From Chryseobacterium sp. IHB B 17019 (GTDB taxonomy: Bacteria; Bacteroidota; Bacteroidia; Flavobacteriales; Weeksellaceae): a DNA stretch of 64,000 bases. The position numbers and the translations under genes were made by a program. Positions 27,708 through 36,470 of this stretch are shown here, in pieces (the stretch's first letter is position 1; the number at the start of each line of letters is the position of its first letter). The notes beneath the pieces are model-generated. The model saw only the letters and a list, made by a program, of their open reading frames with translations, was not told the DNA's origin and searched no databases. The DNA lies in contig NZ_CP013293.1 in the NCBI RefSeq assembly GCF_001456155.1, positions 1,860,001 through 1,924,000 of the forward strand. The letters are read 5' to 3'.

Positions 27708-27944
27708 ATGAATAACAACGAAATTTTACAAAAACTAACAGGTATTTTCCGTGAAGAGCTTGATAACAATGAAATAAATCTGACAGCCGAATCTACCGCT
27801 GAGGACGTAGAAGAATGGGATTCTCTTTCACATATTCAGCTTATTGTTGCTGTTGAAAAAGCGTTTGGGATCCGTTTCACTTCATCGGAAATTCAAAGCT
27901 GGAATAATGTAGGAGAAATGATGGATTCTATTAATTCCAAATAG
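27708..27944 (+). CDS. acyl carrier protein
   Basis: Carrier protein of 78 residues with the phosphopantetheine attachment motif EEWDSLSHIQL (Ser39) and the acidic helix II typical of ACPs. Located between the FkbH-like gene and the MBOAT gene with gaps of three and ten bases, so it should carry the acyl group made by the former to the latter instead of serving fatty-acid synthesis. Confidence 0.92.
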   Translation: MNNNEILQKLTGIFREELDNNEINLTAESTAEDVEEWDSLSHIQLIVAVEKAFGIRFTSSEIQSWNNVGEMMDSINSK

Positions 27945-27954
27945 ATAAGTTTAT

Positions 27955-29388
27955 ATGCTTCTCAATTCATATTACTTTATATTTTTCTTTATAATATTAT
28001 ATTTCGCTTATTATCTTTTAGGAAAAAGCTCGAAAGCCCAAAATATATTATTACTTATTGGTAGTTATATTTTTTATTGCAGCTGGAGCTGGGAATTTTT
28101 ATCCTTACTCATTTTCTCCACCGCTGCTACCTTTTTTATAGGAAATAAAATAAAGTCTGTTGAAGGAAAAAATAAAGTAAAATGGCTCCGCTTAGGGATT
28201 TTTTTAATACTGATCCAGCTTTTATATTTTAAATACTTTAATTTTTTTATTGAAAATTTTAATGAGCTTTTGCAAACATTCGGGCTTAAGGATCAATTCA
28301 ATCTGTTAAAAATAATTTTCCCGATTGGTATTAGTTTTTACTCTTTCAGAATGATTGGGTATCTTTTGGATATTAAAAACAATAAGCTTAAAGAAATCCC
28401 GTCTCTATTGGATTATTCTGTATTTGTAGCTTTCTTCCCGTGCATTATTGCAGGCCCGATTGATAAAGCTGCTCCTTTTCTGAATAATTTAAAAATTAAA
28501 AGGGAGTTTTCTTCAACGGTCTTTACAGACGGTCTCAAGCAGATTTTGTGGGGACTGTTCAAAAAGCTTGTCGTTGCGGACAATATTGCAACTCTTACCT
28601 CTCCTATTTTTGAATCTTATCACACTCTAAATGGCAGCACCCTTTTTATCGGAGCCGCCCTGTATTTTATCCAGCTGTATGCGGATTTTTCCGGATATAC
28701 GGATATGGCGATAGGGATTTCAAAGTTGTTGGGAATCAAGATACAGCCCAATTTCAATTATCCTCTTTTTGCCCAAAACGTTGCAGATTACTGGCGAAGA
28801 TGGCATATTTCCCTTACTTCATGGCTTACGGAATATGTATTCACACCTTTGTCTATCAATTTCAGAGATTATGGAAAATTTGGATTAATCATGGCGATTA
28901 TGATCAATTTTTTGGTAGTGGGTTTCTGGCATGGCGCAGCATGGCATTATATATTTCACGGACTTGTCAGCGGAGTAATGTTTATTCCTTTAATTTTAAA
29001 TGGAAAAATGAATAAGAAGGTAAAACCTTCAACCGGCATCATTCCTACTAAAGATGAAATAAAAAACATTCCGGTAACGTTTGTTCTTTTTTCCCTGTTA
29101 ATGGTTCTTTTTTTCGTTAAAGACATGGAAATGGCCGTAAATTATTACAGAGAAATTTTCTCACTGTCATTTTTTCAGCTGCCGAACTTTCCTATTCAAA
29201 AGGAAATTATTCTTTTAATTCTTATCATGATCATTATAGAATGGATAGGAAGGGGTAAAGAATATGGAATTAAAGAGTTGTTTACCGGGAAAAGCATGGT
29301 CATACGATGGGGATTTTATTATGCTCTTGTATTTCTGATCTTTTTGTTTTACATCGCTCCTAAAGGGTTTATTTACGCACAGTTTTAA
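27955..29388 (+). CDS. MBOAT-family membrane O-acyltransferase
   Basis: Polytopic membrane protein of 477 residues with about ten hydrophobic segments, of the DltB/AlgI type. Diagnostic stretches are PIGISFYSFRMIGYLLDI, FFPCIIAGPIDKAAPFL, YADFSGYTDMAIG, NVADYWRRWHISLTSWLTEYVF and the catalytic-His region FWHGAAWHYIFHG (about residues 323-335). MBOATs of this group take an acyl group from a carrier protein or its relay and move it across or onto an extracytoplasmic polymer. The ACP just upstream supports a carrier-bound donor. Confidence 0.92.
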   Translation: MLLNSYYFIFFFIILYFAYYLLGKSSKAQNILLLIGSYIFYCSWSWEFLSLLIFSTAATFFIGNKIKSVEGKNKVKWLRLGIFLILIQLLYFKYFNFFIENFNELLQTFGLKDQFNLLKIIFPIGISFYSFRMIGYLLDIKNNKLKEIPSLLDYSVFVAFFPCIIAGPIDKAAPFLNNLKIKREFSSTVFTDGLKQILWGLFKKLVVADNIATLTSPIFESYHTLNGSTLFIGAALYFIQLYADFSGYTDMAIGISKLLGIKIQPNFNYPLFAQNVADYWRRWHISLTSWLTEYVFTPLSINFRDYGKFGLIMAIMINFLVVGFWHGAAWHYIFHGLVSGVMFIPLILNGKMNKKVKPSTGIIPTKDEIKNIPVTFVLFSLLMVLFFVKDMEMAVNYYREIFSLSFFQLPNFPIQKEIILLILIMIIIEWIGRGKEYGIKELFTGKSMVIRWGFYYALVFLIFLFYIAPKGFIYAQF

Positions 29389-29391
29389 GTT

Positions 29392-30330
29392 ATGAGAAAA
29401 TCAATTGTAAGGTTAATACTATTTTCTGTGATTCCTTTTTTGGTCATTGGTTATTCTGTATTTATTATGAATAAAAACACAGATAATTTTTATAAAAGAT
29501 TTACTTCGCCGCAACAGAATTCACTGATATTGGGAAGCTCCAGGGCTGCTTCCATGGATCCGGAAATTATTGATCAGATGATTCACTCCAAATTTCCAAA
29601 TGCTAAGCTGTACAACTATGCTTTTACGTGGGCTCATTCACCTTTCGGACCGAAATATCTGGAATCTATCAAAAAGAAAATTATACCTGAAACCAAAGAC
29701 GGAGTTTTCATAGTAACCGTGGAACCAACAGCATTAATGGTGGATAAAAGCCAGCCCGATGATCCCGAATTTTATGTTGAAAACGATAAATCCGTAGCAA
29801 AAACTTCTATGGTTTCAACGAACCCTAATGTTGAGTATTTAATAGAAAGCTATGATTTTTCTATTACCAATGAGCTTAATAAAAAAATAAAACCTCCTAA
29901 AAACGTAATTGCAGAAGTAAGAGTTCTGGATAACGGAAAAGTAGAGGGAAAAATAATTAAACAAAACTCTCCAGAAAAGCAGGAACAGATTAATAAAATA
30001 AAGATGAATGAGTTTCAGGTGAAAATAAATAAACTAAAAGTATCTGAAAATCGTTTTTCATATCTCAAAAAAACCATAGATTTTCTGCAACAGCATGGTA
30101 AAGTGATTCTTGTAAGAATGCCTGTAAATAAGGTTCCTTATTCGATTGAAAACTCTTCATTTCCGGATTTTGACGAAAAAATATCCGAGATCGCTGCTGC
30201 TGAAAAAGTAAAATATATTAACTACAACAATATTCCGAATAACTTTATATGGACCGATGAAGTGCATTTAAATCCAGAGTCGATGAAAGAATTTTCAAAA
30301 GTGATAGGGAATGATGTTCTAAATTATTGA
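29392..30330 (+). CDS. membrane-anchored SGNH-like protein (acyl-transfer partner)
   Basis: Protein of 312 residues with one N-terminal membrane segment (about 7-26) and an extracytoplasmic domain. LILGSSRAASMD (Ser49/Ser50) resembles the SGNH block I nucleophile region and DEVHLNPESM near residue 290 resembles block V (Asp-x-x-His), as in DltD, AlgX/AlgJ and similar partners of MBOAT proteins. It lacks a clear match to a named family. As fourth gene of the operon, three bases after the MBOAT stop, it probably performs the final transfer to the glycan. Confidence 0.75.
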   Translation: MRKSIVRLILFSVIPFLVIGYSVFIMNKNTDNFYKRFTSPQQNSLILGSSRAASMDPEIIDQMIHSKFPNAKLYNYAFTWAHSPFGPKYLESIKKKIIPETKDGVFIVTVEPTALMVDKSQPDDPEFYVENDKSVAKTSMVSTNPNVEYLIESYDFSITNELNKKIKPPKNVIAEVRVLDNGKVEGKIIKQNSPEKQEQINKIKMNEFQVKINKLKVSENRFSYLKKTIDFLQQHGKVILVRMPVNKVPYSIENSSFPDFDEKISEIAAAEKVKYINYNNIPNNFIWTDEVHLNPESMKEFSKVIGNDVLNY

Positions 30331-30411
30331 TTTTAATTTAAATAAGTTATCAGATATTATCCAAATATTTTTTAAAACAATGGGTTAAAATCAACTCAAT
30401 TATTATAAAAT

Positions 30412-30437
30412 AAAAAAAGCCTTCCCGTAAGAAGACT
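30412..30437 (-). terminator. terminator of the GNAT gene
   Basis: AGCCTTC/GAAGACT stem (one mismatch) followed on the minus strand by a run of seven T; about 170 bases past the GNAT stop. Confidence 0.55.
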
Positions 30438-30605
30438 AAAAACACAAATGATGAAAAAAATTATTTTTCGCCTCAAATATAAGACTTTTTTTGTTATTAT
30501 ATGTATAATATTTTAATTTTCGTTAAATTAAAATAAATTAGCTTTTCATATTAATGGAATTTATTAATAGTTTTACCCATAAATTAATCCTATGCATTTG
30601 ATTTT

Positions 30606-31157
30606 TTATACCGGAAATACTACCAGTTGGAAGGATTCATTGCCTGATTTAAAAGGTTGTAAAGGAGTCATCCCCAAACCCTGAAGATGTGCCGACAACG
30701 AATGCTTATTTTTATCATTGATGAATGCTACTCCCAGATTATAATCTTTTTTAGAGTATTCTTTAACAGCTGAGAATATTTTTTTAAAAATTCCTCTACC
30801 TCTCCATTTTGGATCTATCAGCACAGGGCCATACAAGAATATTTTATAGTCAATTAATGATTTATTATTAAATATTTGATGAGGAAAAGTTTCACACATG
30901 GATTCAATTACAGGATGTTCCGGTAACGAATCGGTAGCGGTTAAGCATACAAATCCGGCCAGGGCTTCACCTTCCAAAGCTACCAAAACTCCAATGCTTT
31001 CATTTATCTGGTGCAATGTCTCTTCTGTCATATCTGAAACTACAAAACCTTGCTCTTTTTCTTTCTCACTTAACTTGTCTGGTGTATTTTTATTTTGAAG
31101 TTCGATAATTGCCGGATAATCTTTGGGGTCAGCCTTTCTTATTATAATTGATTCCAT
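30606..31157 (-). CDS. GNAT-family N-acetyltransferase
   Basis: Acetyltransferase-fold protein of 183 residues. The acetyl-CoA-binding motif A is seen in LIDPKWRGRGIFKKIFSAVKEY (R-G-R-G-I), preceded by the beta strand FLYGPVLID and followed by NLGVAFINDKNKHSLSAHLQGLGM. It is a single gene running convergently toward the acylation operon. The substrate cannot be told from sequence. Confidence 0.85.
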   Translation of the reverse strand: MESIIIRKADPKDYPAIIELQNKNTPDKLSEKEKEQGFVVSDMTEETLHQINESIGVLVALEGEALAGFVCLTATDSLPEHPVIESMCETFPHQIFNNKSLIDYKIFLYGPVLIDPKWRGRGIFKKIFSAVKEYSKKDYNLGVAFINDKNKHSLSAHLQGLGMTPLQPFKSGNESFQLVVFPV

Positions 31158-31250
31158 TGAATTTAAAAAATGATAATTGTTTAAAACAAAAAAAGAGAAA
31201 ATGTAATTATTTAATTTTCAATAATATACAAATTCTCTTTTTATTAAAAG

Positions 31251-31322
31251 TGACCGCAGAAGGATTCGAACCCTCACTGTCGGAGCCGAAATCCGAAGTT
31301 CTATCCATTAAACTATGCAGCC
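31251..31322 (-). tRNA. tRNA-Arg (anticodon TCG)
   Basis: Folds by hand into a complete cloverleaf of 72 bases: acceptor GGCTGCA/TGCGGTC (two wobble pairs), D stem GTTT/GAAC, anticodon stem TCGGA/TCCGA with loop TTTCGGC giving anticodon TCG, four-base variable loop, and T arm GAGGG-TTCGAAT-CCTTC. The discriminator is A and CCA is not encoded. It reads CGA/CGG arginine codons. It lies downstream of the barrel gene on the same strand, beyond a heptad array. Confidence 0.92.
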
Positions 31323-31330
31323 GGTTATTT

Positions 31331-31403
31331 GGGTTTGAGAGTTGTAGTGTTCGAAAGTTAATGTGTATTAATAATTAAACTCTAACTCTCAACCTCTATC
31401 TCT
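31331..31403 (-). repeat. post-stop heptad array 1
   Basis: Directly after the TAG of the barrel gene the sense strand reads AGAGATAGAGGTTGAGAGTT and onward, degenerate seven-base units, followed after a short AT-rich loop by a partly complementary arm (AACTCTCAAACC). This is the most diverged of the four stop-adjacent arrays. Confidence 0.6.
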
Positions 31404-33167
31404 CTAAAACGTAATCTTCACACCTCCTAAAACCTGCGCACCAAGAACCTTATATCCTTTGTACGTCTGATATTTTGAACTTAGAAGATTGTTTCCGAGC
31501 GCGAAAATACTGAAATTTTTGTGAATTTTATACTCTGCAGAAAGATTTAAATCTGCATAGCCTCCCACTTTATCATTGGTATCTTCTGTTGACTGGTACA
31601 GCATTGGGCTCCCAACTCCTTCAATTACAAAAGAATTCGTAGTTCTGTCGCTTGCAAAAATCCCTTTGAAACCTAGTAGTAATTTTTGATCAAGCATGGT
31701 GTATTTTGCTCCGATGCTAGCTGTAACTAGTGGAACATTGTATATGTGTTCGTAGTTTTTCAAATCAAATTTCATGAACTTTACCTCTCCATCCAATACA
31801 AGATTCGCTAGAGGAAAATATTGAACGCTACCCTTGATATCACCCACATTTCCATCATCATATACCGCAGAGAAAGTATTGGCAAAGTTGTATGCGGAAC
31901 GGTTTAAAGTATAATCATTATCGAATAAGCCGTTAGCTTTAAAGAACATAATATCTCTCATTTTTCCATAACCCGCAGAAACGTCATATTTAAAGGTTTC
32001 TTCAATATCCCCTCTCAAACCTACATAAAAATGATATTTGGTTTCAGTGGGCTTTAAATACTGATCAGAAAGGATGAATGGATTCTGCTGTAGCAAATCA
32101 GCATAAGTATTCAATTTCAAACCACCGTCAACCCCTCCATAAAATTTAAATCCATTGGCCGCGGCAAGTTGAAATTCTGCCTGTGGAAACCAATAAGTTT
32201 TATTATTTTTAAGCTGTTCAGCCATCAGATCATTTGTATTTTTAGCATTCAAAAATGCAAACTGTGATCCCAACATCAAGTAAGAATCACCTTTTCTGAA
32301 AGTTACTTTAGGAGTTAAGTTAGTGTTGAAAAAATCAGCTGAGTTTTTATCCCTGATCGCAAAATCGGTTTTTACAGTTTCTAAGCCAACACCAAGATCT
32401 GCATTCAGGTTAATCCCAGATTTACCGATTTCAACGCCATGTTTAGAAAAGTTGGCCAAGATTGAAACCTGATTTTCCTGAGCGTCAAAATGATCTTTTA
32501 AGAAAGAAGATTTTACTCTTACATCATTTAAAATTTCATTAGAATAAAAATCATAATATCCATTTACTTTAAATTGGTTCACTCTTTGGTCCAGATCTAC
32601 ATCTTCGGGCTGTAAAGCATAAATCCCATAGTAATTATAACTATTTAAGCCATATTCAGCATTTACATTAAATTTTCCTTTATCTCCGTAAGAATTAAGA
32701 AAAGCACCAAGTGTGGTCGAGCTTTGTTTTGAATCCCAAGGATATTCTTTTTTCAAACCTTGAGTTGAAAGGAAATGTGCATCCAATCCCACCTCAAATT
32801 TATTTTCCAGCGTTTTTGAAATATTGGCGTCGCCTAAAATTTTTCCATAATTACCCATTCCGAACTGGATATAATTATTCTGAGCCGATCCTTCAAATTT
32901 CGGGGTCACATCCTGCCCCTGAATTGTTGAGGTTTTGAAATCCGAAACCGCAGGAACGTCTGTAATATTGTATTTTACAGGATTCTGAGATTTTTCTTCG
33001 GGTGGATAATTTTTGATCGTTTCCACAGAAGTTTTCTTTTTTTCGATCTTTTTTACTTCCGGTTCTCTTTTTTTGTTAAGAATCAGCTTTTCTTCTTTGA
33101 TCTGGGAAAACGCTACCGACGAAAACCCTAAAAATATGATGGATAATAATTGAATTTTTCTGTTCAT
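31404..33167 (-). CDS. TonB-receptor-like outer-membrane beta-barrel without plug
   Basis: Exported protein of 587 residues: signal peptide ending VAFSQ, a Lys/Glu-rich linker (about 22-65), then a barrel of repeated amphipathic strands (KFEVGLDAHFLSTQG, GVEIGKSGINLNADLGVG, YHFYVGLRGDIEETFKYDVSAGYGK) ending in aromatic GVKITF, suitable for BAM recognition. No TonB plug domain is visible. It follows the 990-residue TPR gene with a gap of about 85 bases, and such TPR-barrel pairs recur in Flavobacteriia, so they probably act together at the outer membrane. Ligand unknown. Confidence 0.78.
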   Translation of the reverse strand: MNRKIQLLSIIFLGFSSVAFSQIKEEKLILNKKREPEVKKIEKKKTSVETIKNYPPEEKSQNPVKYNITDVPAVSDFKTSTIQGQDVTPKFEGSAQNNYIQFGMGNYGKILGDANISKTLENKFEVGLDAHFLSTQGLKKEYPWDSKQSSTTLGAFLNSYGDKGKFNVNAEYGLNSYNYYGIYALQPEDVDLDQRVNQFKVNGYYDFYSNEILNDVRVKSSFLKDHFDAQENQVSILANFSKHGVEIGKSGINLNADLGVGLETVKTDFAIRDKNSADFFNTNLTPKVTFRKGDSYLMLGSQFAFLNAKNTNDLMAEQLKNNKTYWFPQAEFQLAAANGFKFYGGVDGGLKLNTYADLLQQNPFILSDQYLKPTETKYHFYVGLRGDIEETFKYDVSAGYGKMRDIMFFKANGLFDNDYTLNRSAYNFANTFSAVYDDGNVGDIKGSVQYFPLANLVLDGEVKFMKFDLKNYEHIYNVPLVTASIGAKYTMLDQKLLLGFKGIFASDRTTNSFVIEGVGSPMLYQSTEDTNDKVGGYADLNLSAEYKIHKNFSIFALGNNLLSSKYQTYKGYKVLGAQVLGGVKITF

Positions 33168-33252
33168 TTCTTTTTGTATTTAAGTATTAATGCAAATTGT
33201 ATTAATGATTTTAATTCATAAATACATTCTACGTGAATACATTACTACACTT

Positions 33253-36225
33253 TTACTTTTTAATCTGTTTTTTCACCTCTTTCGCTTCCGCAACAATCTC
33301 AGGGAAATCCTTGTAGTTTTCAATGATCTGGTCGCAGGTATAGCTTGCCTGGTAATTATCCTTTAAGCCAATATAATTTTTTGCCATCAATACCAATGCT
33401 TTTGCGCCCCAATATTCTTCCGAAGCATAATTATTAGCGAGTTTAAAGATGGTTTCATTTGAAGATTTGAAAGCTTTTCCTTTGTTTTGATAATATGCTT
33501 TTGCATATAAAGCTTCCGCCGCCACGGACGTATTTGAAGACTTTTCAAGAGAAGTATAAGCTGTCTGTGCATCCTTGTCTTTTCCTGAATTCATCAGGCT
33601 TCTGGCCTTGATCACTTTCGCTGTTTCTATCACCGCCGCCGAGTTTTTGTTGTTGGCAATTACCGCATCGGCTAGTTTTTCAGCTTCAGAGAAGTTTTTC
33701 TCATCTGCATACAACTTCATTAGTTCTACATTGGCGAAGTTTTTAACATTTACATTTGAAGAATTTTTGATGTTTTCCAAATATTTTCTTGCCTCTGCAT
33801 TATCGCCCTGCGCAATATAAATTTGAGCTAAACGTGTCTGTGCATCATCCTGATAATCATTCGGAACATTGGCAATTTCCTGTAAAACCAATAATGCTTT
33901 TGTCGTATCTTTGGTCTGATAATAGCTTTCACCAAGCTCATATTTAGCCTGATAAAGCCCTTCTCCTGTCGGATTTTGCGTTAAATATTTTTCGTAATAA
34001 GAAATCGCGTTTTTGTAATCTTTTTTCGTGAAATATTGTTTTGCCGTTGATAGATTAATCTCATCAATTTCCGCAGCGTCAACATTTACACCAATACTTT
34101 TTGCAAAGCTTTCGTATCCTGCAACATCACCGTTTTTCGTGAAAATTGGCTTGGCAGCCTGTACAATTTTTTCTGCGTAGGCCGTATTTTTATATTGCTC
34201 ACCTAAAGATCTAAGTTCGGATAAAGCCTTATCGCCTTGGTTTTGATCAATATAATTTTGTGCTCTGTAAATGGAAGCATTGGCCACCAAATCATTATCA
34301 GACGACGTTTTAATCACTTTCCCAAAGAAATCATTGGAATTTGCAAAATCATCCTGAGCCGCATAAGCCGTTCCCATTTCATACTGAGCATCGTCATAAT
34401 AATCAGATCCCGGATATTTAGATAAAAGATTTTTTAAATTCGTGATTTTTGCCTGAGTATCACCTTTAAAGCCTAAAGCCATTGCTTTTTGGTATAAAGT
34501 ATAATCTGTAGCGTCTTCGTTTTTATCGTAGATTGCGATAGCTTCGTTCAGATTGTTATTGGCATAATTGATATCTGCCAGACGAAGTTCCGCATCATTT
34601 TTAAACTCAGGTTTCGGATTGGTTAAATATTGCTTAAAATAAGTTTCCGCCTGATCGAATTTTTTAGATTTAAAATAAGCATATCCTAAATCATAGGGTA
34701 ATTGCTGTTTCTCCGGAAAGGTTTCGTTAAGCAGCTTTTCATAGCGAGCAATCGCCGAAGGATAATTTCCTTTCTGGTAATAAACTTGTCCCAACCAATA
34801 TAAAGCCCTGTTATTGAACTCTTTATTAATATTAAACCCTAAGCTTCTTAAGAAATATTGTTCAGCTTCGTCATAATTTCCTTTGTTAAATTCTTCCGTT
34901 CCTAATAAATAAGATACTTCCTGATCCACTTTGTCAATGTCAGGAGAAGAATTTTGAAGTTTGTCGATCGCGTTTAATGTTTCTTTGTAATTCCCTGAGT
35001 ATAAATAAGATTTCACCAAAAGTGATCTCATTTCGGGTGCATTCGGGTCATTTTGATTTTCATTAATATAATTTTGAATCACCGTTGAAGCGCTTTCAAA
35101 CGGGTTCCCGATATCGTAGCTTAACTTTGCATACTGCTCGTGTGCCAGTTTTTTAACCTTCGGATCATAATTCATCTGGTAAGATGAACGGAAAGCCGAA
35201 AGTGCTTCCTGCTTTTTATCAACCGCCAAATAGGCATTACCAAGCTGATAGTAAGCATTCTGTGCCAATGCAGAATTGCTGTTTAGCAATTGGTTATAAT
35301 AAGAAACCGCTTCATCATATTTTTTAAGCTGAGCAGCTACAAATCCCATCTCATAAAGGTCATTTTCGGACGGATTTTGCTGAACGCTCAGGTAATCTTT
35401 TAAGTGAGGATAAGCAGAAGTATAATCATTTTTCATGAAATAACTCTCTCCAATAATCTTGTGAACTTCAGCTTTATAAGCATCAGAAATATCTTCGTTA
35501 AGCAAAGCATTCCCCTCTGAAATAGCCTTGTCATAATCCTTATCATTGTAATACATCTGAACATAATAAGGACGCACCAGTTTTGAATATTTCGGCTGGT
35601 CTTTCACCGAATCAAAATACTGGAAAGCCTTATCATTCTGCCTGTTAGAATAGTACAAATGCCCCAACATGTAGGCGATATCGCCTTTTTGAGATTCATC
35701 TGCAGTTTTATAAGCTTCTTCCAAAGCATCTGTTGCTCCTTTAGTATCACCCATCATGAATTTGGCATATCCTAATTTTAAGATATACTGCGTATTTTCT
35801 TCTTTTGAAAGTTGGTATTGGTTAACTTTTTTAAGTGTTTCCAATGCTTTTTCAAAATCTTTTTTGGCTAAATAGTAATCAGCCAACGGAAGATTAGCCT
35901 GAGCAAAATAAGCAGAATTCGGATACTCTTTCATAAAGGCGGTTAAACCTTCTTCAGCATGGTTTTTCTGCAGGATTACCCCTATCACATTGTCAAAAAA
36001 CTGCGCGGCTTCTTTTCTGGATCTCGACAAATTTTGATTATAAAAATATTGTCTTGCATATTCATACTGAGAAGCGTTGTATATTTTGGTCTGATAAAGA
36101 TTTTCTGCTAGATTGAATCTGTAATTTTCTTTTTGGGTAAAGTACTGAGACTGTTGAGCATCGGAGATTCCGAAATACAGAACCCCTGCCGCTAGAAGTA
36201 TTTTTTTTGAGTTCATTAATTTCAA
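33253..36225 (-). CDS. large exported tetratricopeptide-repeat protein
   Basis: Protein of 990 residues with a signal peptide ending GISDAQ and about 25 TPR-type units across nearly the whole length (examples: YYLAKKDFEKALETLKKVN, YYNKDY-like AYFKSKKFDQAETYFKQYL, YYEKYLTQNPTGEGLYQAKY). There is no enzyme domain. It should be a periplasmic scaffold, upstream of and probably partnered with the outer-membrane barrel protein. The start may be the first Met or Met4 (MNSKKILLAAGV). No terminator was seen between the two genes, which supports co-transcription. Confidence 0.88.
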   Translation of the reverse strand: MKLMNSKKILLAAGVLYFGISDAQQSQYFTQKENYRFNLAENLYQTKIYNASQYEYARQYFYNQNLSRSRKEAAQFFDNVIGVILQKNHAEEGLTAFMKEYPNSAYFAQANLPLADYYLAKKDFEKALETLKKVNQYQLSKEENTQYILKLGYAKFMMGDTKGATDALEEAYKTADESQKGDIAYMLGHLYYSNRQNDKAFQYFDSVKDQPKYSKLVRPYYVQMYYNDKDYDKAISEGNALLNEDISDAYKAEVHKIIGESYFMKNDYTSAYPHLKDYLSVQQNPSENDLYEMGFVAAQLKKYDEAVSYYNQLLNSNSALAQNAYYQLGNAYLAVDKKQEALSAFRSSYQMNYDPKVKKLAHEQYAKLSYDIGNPFESASTVIQNYINENQNDPNAPEMRSLLVKSYLYSGNYKETLNAIDKLQNSSPDIDKVDQEVSYLLGTEEFNKGNYDEAEQYFLRSLGFNINKEFNNRALYWLGQVYYQKGNYPSAIARYEKLLNETFPEKQQLPYDLGYAYFKSKKFDQAETYFKQYLTNPKPEFKNDAELRLADINYANNNLNEAIAIYDKNEDATDYTLYQKAMALGFKGDTQAKITNLKNLLSKYPGSDYYDDAQYEMGTAYAAQDDFANSNDFFGKVIKTSSDNDLVANASIYRAQNYIDQNQGDKALSELRSLGEQYKNTAYAEKIVQAAKPIFTKNGDVAGYESFAKSIGVNVDAAEIDEINLSTAKQYFTKKDYKNAISYYEKYLTQNPTGEGLYQAKYELGESYYQTKDTTKALLVLQEIANVPNDYQDDAQTRLAQIYIAQGDNAEARKYLENIKNSSNVNVKNFANVELMKLYADEKNFSEAEKLADAVIANNKNSAAVIETAKVIKARSLMNSGKDKDAQTAYTSLEKSSNTSVAAEALYAKAYYQNKGKAFKSSNETIFKLANNYASEEYWGAKALVLMAKNYIGLKDNYQASYTCDQIIENYKDFPEIVAEAKEVKKQIKK

Positions 36226-36470
36226 ATTTTAAAATGTTTAAGCCTAAAAAAAATATTGGCTGTATATTTTAAATTTAAGGTGGATTTTATCCACAATTTA
36301 TCAACGAAAATATTGAAAAGATATTGTATAAACAAACGTTTTAACATATTGTTAGTTTGTGGATTATTTTTTAATACTCTTTAACTTTTCCATAAGAAAT
36401 CTTAAGAAAATTTAAATTATATCAGAGAAATAATTACATTTGCTTTTTTCAAATGAAATATAGGAATTGA

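Noticed and set aside
30449..30517. Short frame MMKKIIFRLKYKTFFV... after the acylation operon
   Set aside because: Could be a leader-like peptide, but nothing is encoded downstream on the plus strand and it lies beside the GNAT terminator.
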